DNA from: an uncultured Cytophagaceae bacterium | Lineage (GTDB): Bacteria > Bacteroidota > Bacteroidia > Cytophagales > Spirosomataceae | Direction of reading: 5' to 3' | Length of the DNA: 9,102 bases | NCBI GenBank assembly: GCA_903960725.1 | Contig: CAJCBY010000260.1 | Coordinates: 1 to 9,102 of the forward strand | Shown: positions 8,348 to 9,102 of the stretch, piece by piece | Layout of the letters: the number at the start of each line of letters is the position of its first letter | Numbering within the stretch: the first letter of the stretch is position 1 | The notes under the pieces: generated by a model | What the model saw: the letters and a program-made list of their open reading frames with translations, nothing else | Told to the model about the DNA's origin: nothing | Databases searched by the model: none | Program-made: the position numbers and the translations under genes

Positions 8348-8451
8348 GACCAAGGCGCATCGCGCCGACTAAATCCGAAGGATGACTAAACGACGCAGTT
8401 GTGACCAAGGCGCATCGCGCCGACTAAATCCGAAGGATGACTAAACGACGC
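8342..8451 (+). repeat. Exact 55-bp tandem duplication inside the array
   Basis: 8342-8396 and 8397-8451 are identical over 55 bp, each holding one GGCGC, one ATCC and most of one ACGAC hairpin. A third copy starts at 8452. It differs by two substitutions (GTTGTGACCAA in the copies, GTCGTGACTAA here) and by an inserted 19-bp unit carrying the ATCGC hairpin. Identity of the first two copies, including the two variant bases, points to a recent duplication. Confidence 0.92.
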
Positions 8452-8533
8452 AGTCGTGACTAAGGCGCATCGCGCCGACTAAATCGCGAAGCGATGACTA
8501 AATCCGAAGGATGACTAAGACGAAGTCGACTTC
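8348..8533 (+). repeat. Right half of the array: ten hairpins with GACTAA linkers
   Basis: Linkers are at 8348 (GACCAA), 8367, 8384, 8403 (GACCAA), 8422, 8439, 8458, 8477, 8496 and 8513, ending in a degenerate GACTTC (8528-8533) that abuts the stop codon of the next gene. Between them lie three GGCGC-ATC-GCGCC hairpins, three ATCC-GAA-GGAT, two ACGAC-GCA hairpins (one perfect, one with a wobble), one ATCGC-GAA-GCGAT and a final GAC-GAA-GTC. The ATCGC hairpin contains GCGAAGC (8486-8492), known in isolation as an exceptionally stable DNA mini-hairpin. Confidence 0.88.
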
Positions 8534-9025
8534 TTACCCCTTCATCTCCTTCAAAGCATTCCAAAACGCCATCTTCAGCGTCTTCTCCGCATCCGTCAGC
8601 GATGAAATATAGCGCGGGAAGAAATAGACTAATTTTGATTCGATTTTGTCAATCTCGGTGGTAGGTAATTCTCCTTGCCAAACAGCCGGTTGTTGACCGA
8701 TAAAAATGTAGCGCTGAGCACTACTCGTCTCCTTTAAGAATTCAGTGAAGCTTGGTTCTTCATCTGTTGGTGTATAAACAGACCAATCAGTTGGCCCTAA
8801 GACTAATGGCGGAGCAGAGAAAATAAGTTTTAAACGAGCTAGTTCGGCTTCGGCGATTTGGCCTACAACGACCCAAGGAGTGGAGACCTTAGGCTTAACT
8901 GCCGCAATAGCTTCTTCCTCCATGACAATAGCGGGGGATTCCGCTAGCTGTGCCTCCGACTTATCCTGCGGGACCCAGTAGATCTCGTCGAACTTGTACA
9001 AATCAGCTAATGAAATCCCCTCCAT
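8534..9025 (-). CDS. Small protein of unknown function; possible distant DNA polymerase III psi (HolD)-like
   Basis: I do not recognise this 163-residue protein with certainty. It has no signal peptide or membrane segment, so it should be cytoplasmic. Its layout is an N-terminal peptide (SLADLYKFDEIYWVPQ, residues 5-20), an acidic linker with EEE (about 21-48), and an alternating alpha/beta domain with strands at PWVVVGQ (50-56), PLVLGP (73-78) and RYIFIGQQ (105-112), then YFFPRYISSL and a final helix with DAEKTLKMAFWNALKEM. E. coli HolD likewise has a short N-terminal chi-binding peptide ending in W-x-L-R-R-P, a linker, a small alpha/beta domain, and a near-C-terminal segment ending in ALWQQI. 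The resemblance is only architectural, so this is a guess. The start lies 9 bp after the purA stop on the same strand, so it is probably cotranscribed with purA. Codons near its 3' end favour G endings. Confidence 0.85.
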   Translation of the reverse strand: MEGISLADLYKFDEIYWVPQDKSEAQLAESPAIVMEEEAIAAVKPKVSTPWVVVGQIAEAELARLKLIFSAPPLVLGPTDWSVYTPTDEEPSFTEFLKETSSAQRYIFIGQQPAVWQGELPTTEIDKIESKLVYFFPRYISSLTDAEKTLKMAFWNALKEMKG

Positions 9026-9034
9026 TTTGATGGT

Positions 9035-9102
9035 TTATGCTAATGAACCTCTTAACACACAAGCCTCGCGGTCTGGACCGGTCGAGATGAAGTTAATAGG
9101 TA
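9035..9102 (-). CDS. purA: Adenylosuccinate synthetase (PurA), C-terminal end only
   Basis: The open frame entering from the right edge encodes PINFISTGPDREACVLRGSLA and stops at TAA (9037-9035). The pattern (V/I)P(I/V)xxxSxGPDRxxxIxR is the signature end of adenylosuccinate synthetase, which joins IMP and aspartate using GTP in AMP synthesis. Only 21 whole codons are visible, so the call rests on this one motif. The coding sequence continues beyond the window. The stop is 9 bp before the start of the 163-residue gene, which suggests an operon. Confidence 0.75.
   Translation of the reverse strand, partial: PINFISTGPDREACVLRGSLA

Larger units (their letters stand above)
8221..8533. repeat. 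Inverted array of triloop mini-hairpins joined by GACTAA/TTAGTC linkers
   Basis: The whole 293-bp gap between the convergent genes, plus the last codons of tsaD, consists of short perfect or near-perfect palindromes (3-5 bp stem, 3-nt loop) separated by a 6-nt linker. I count fourteen hairpins. Starts and stems: 8243 GGCGC, 8262 ACGAC, 8281 GTCAC, 8300 ATCGC, 8354 GGCGC, 8373 ATCC, 8390 ACGAC (one G-T pair), 8409 GGCGC, 8428 ATCC, 8445 ACGAC, 8464 GGCGC, 8483 ATCGC, 8502 ATCC, 8519 GAC. A hairpin with a 5-bp stem plus linker is 19 bp; with a 4-bp stem it is 17 bp. The linker is TTAGTC on the plus strand left of about 8320 and GACTAA right of about 8348. There is no long U tract, so these are not ordinary intrinsic terminators. 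I see no protein-coding gene in it. Confidence 0.92.

Noticed and set aside
8342..8518. CRISPR array
   Set aside because: There are no unique spacers of constant length between identical repeats. The units are 17-19 bp hairpins and the spacing element is a fixed 6-nt linker. No cas gene is present.
8221..8533. Integron attC sites or a tRNA cluster
   Set aside because: The hairpins are only 9-13 nt with 3-nt loops, without the R and L boxes or extrahelical bases of attC. No cloverleaf with a T-loop GTTC motif is present.
8243..8533. Stack of ordinary Rho-independent terminators
   Set aside because: The stems are too short (3-5 bp) and none is followed by a T run on either strand, unlike the clear terminator at 2681-2711.

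Overview
The window looks like chromosomal housekeeping DNA from a member of the Bacteroidota, probably the class Cytophagia. Three things point there. The 1493-residue TamB protein and the head-to-head tamB/tsaD pair are of a type I associate with that phylum. Two intergenic sites match the Bacteroidota -7 promoter consensus TAnnTTTG. No start codon has a convincing Shine-Dalgarno sequence in front of it. I cannot name a genus from the sequence.

Layout, left to right: nadB (L-aspartate oxidase, minus strand, 19-1599); a 118-bp divergent gap with a promoter; a membrane-anchored coiled-coil protein of unknown function (plus, 1718-2662); a strong bidirectional hairpin terminator in the convergent gap (2681-2711); tamB (minus, 2710-7191); a 32-bp divergent gap whose promoter overlaps the tamB start; tsaD (plus, 7224-8240); a dense array of mini-hairpins filling the whole convergent gap (about 8221-8533); a small unrecognised gene, possibly a distant HolD/psi-like protein (minus, 8534-9025); and the last codons of purA (minus, 9035-9102), which lies just upstream of that small gene and probably shares its transcript.

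The genes serve unrelated core functions: NAD biosynthesis, cell-envelope assembly, tRNA t6A modification and purine synthesis. I see no defence system, mobile-element gene, phage gene or CRISPR.

The most unusual part is the 8221-8533 array. Hairpins of 9-13 nt, with stems of 3-5 bp and 3-nt loops, are separated by a constant 6-nt linker. The linker reads TTAGTC in the left half and GACTAA in the right half, so the array is a head-to-head inverted structure with its centre near 8319-8347. The stems come from a small vocabulary (GGCGC, ACGAC, ATCGC, ATCC, GTCAC). Read on the GACTAA strand, nearly all loops outside the GGCGC hairpin are GNA triloops (GAA, GCA, GTA), a class known to make very stable DNA mini-hairpins. 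The array also contains an exact 55-bp tandem duplication. It begins inside the last codons of tsaD and ends directly at the stop codon of the opposing gene. I do not recognise it as a named repeat family. In layout it resembles the mosaic REP/BIME elements of enterobacteria, but with different sequences and shorter units.
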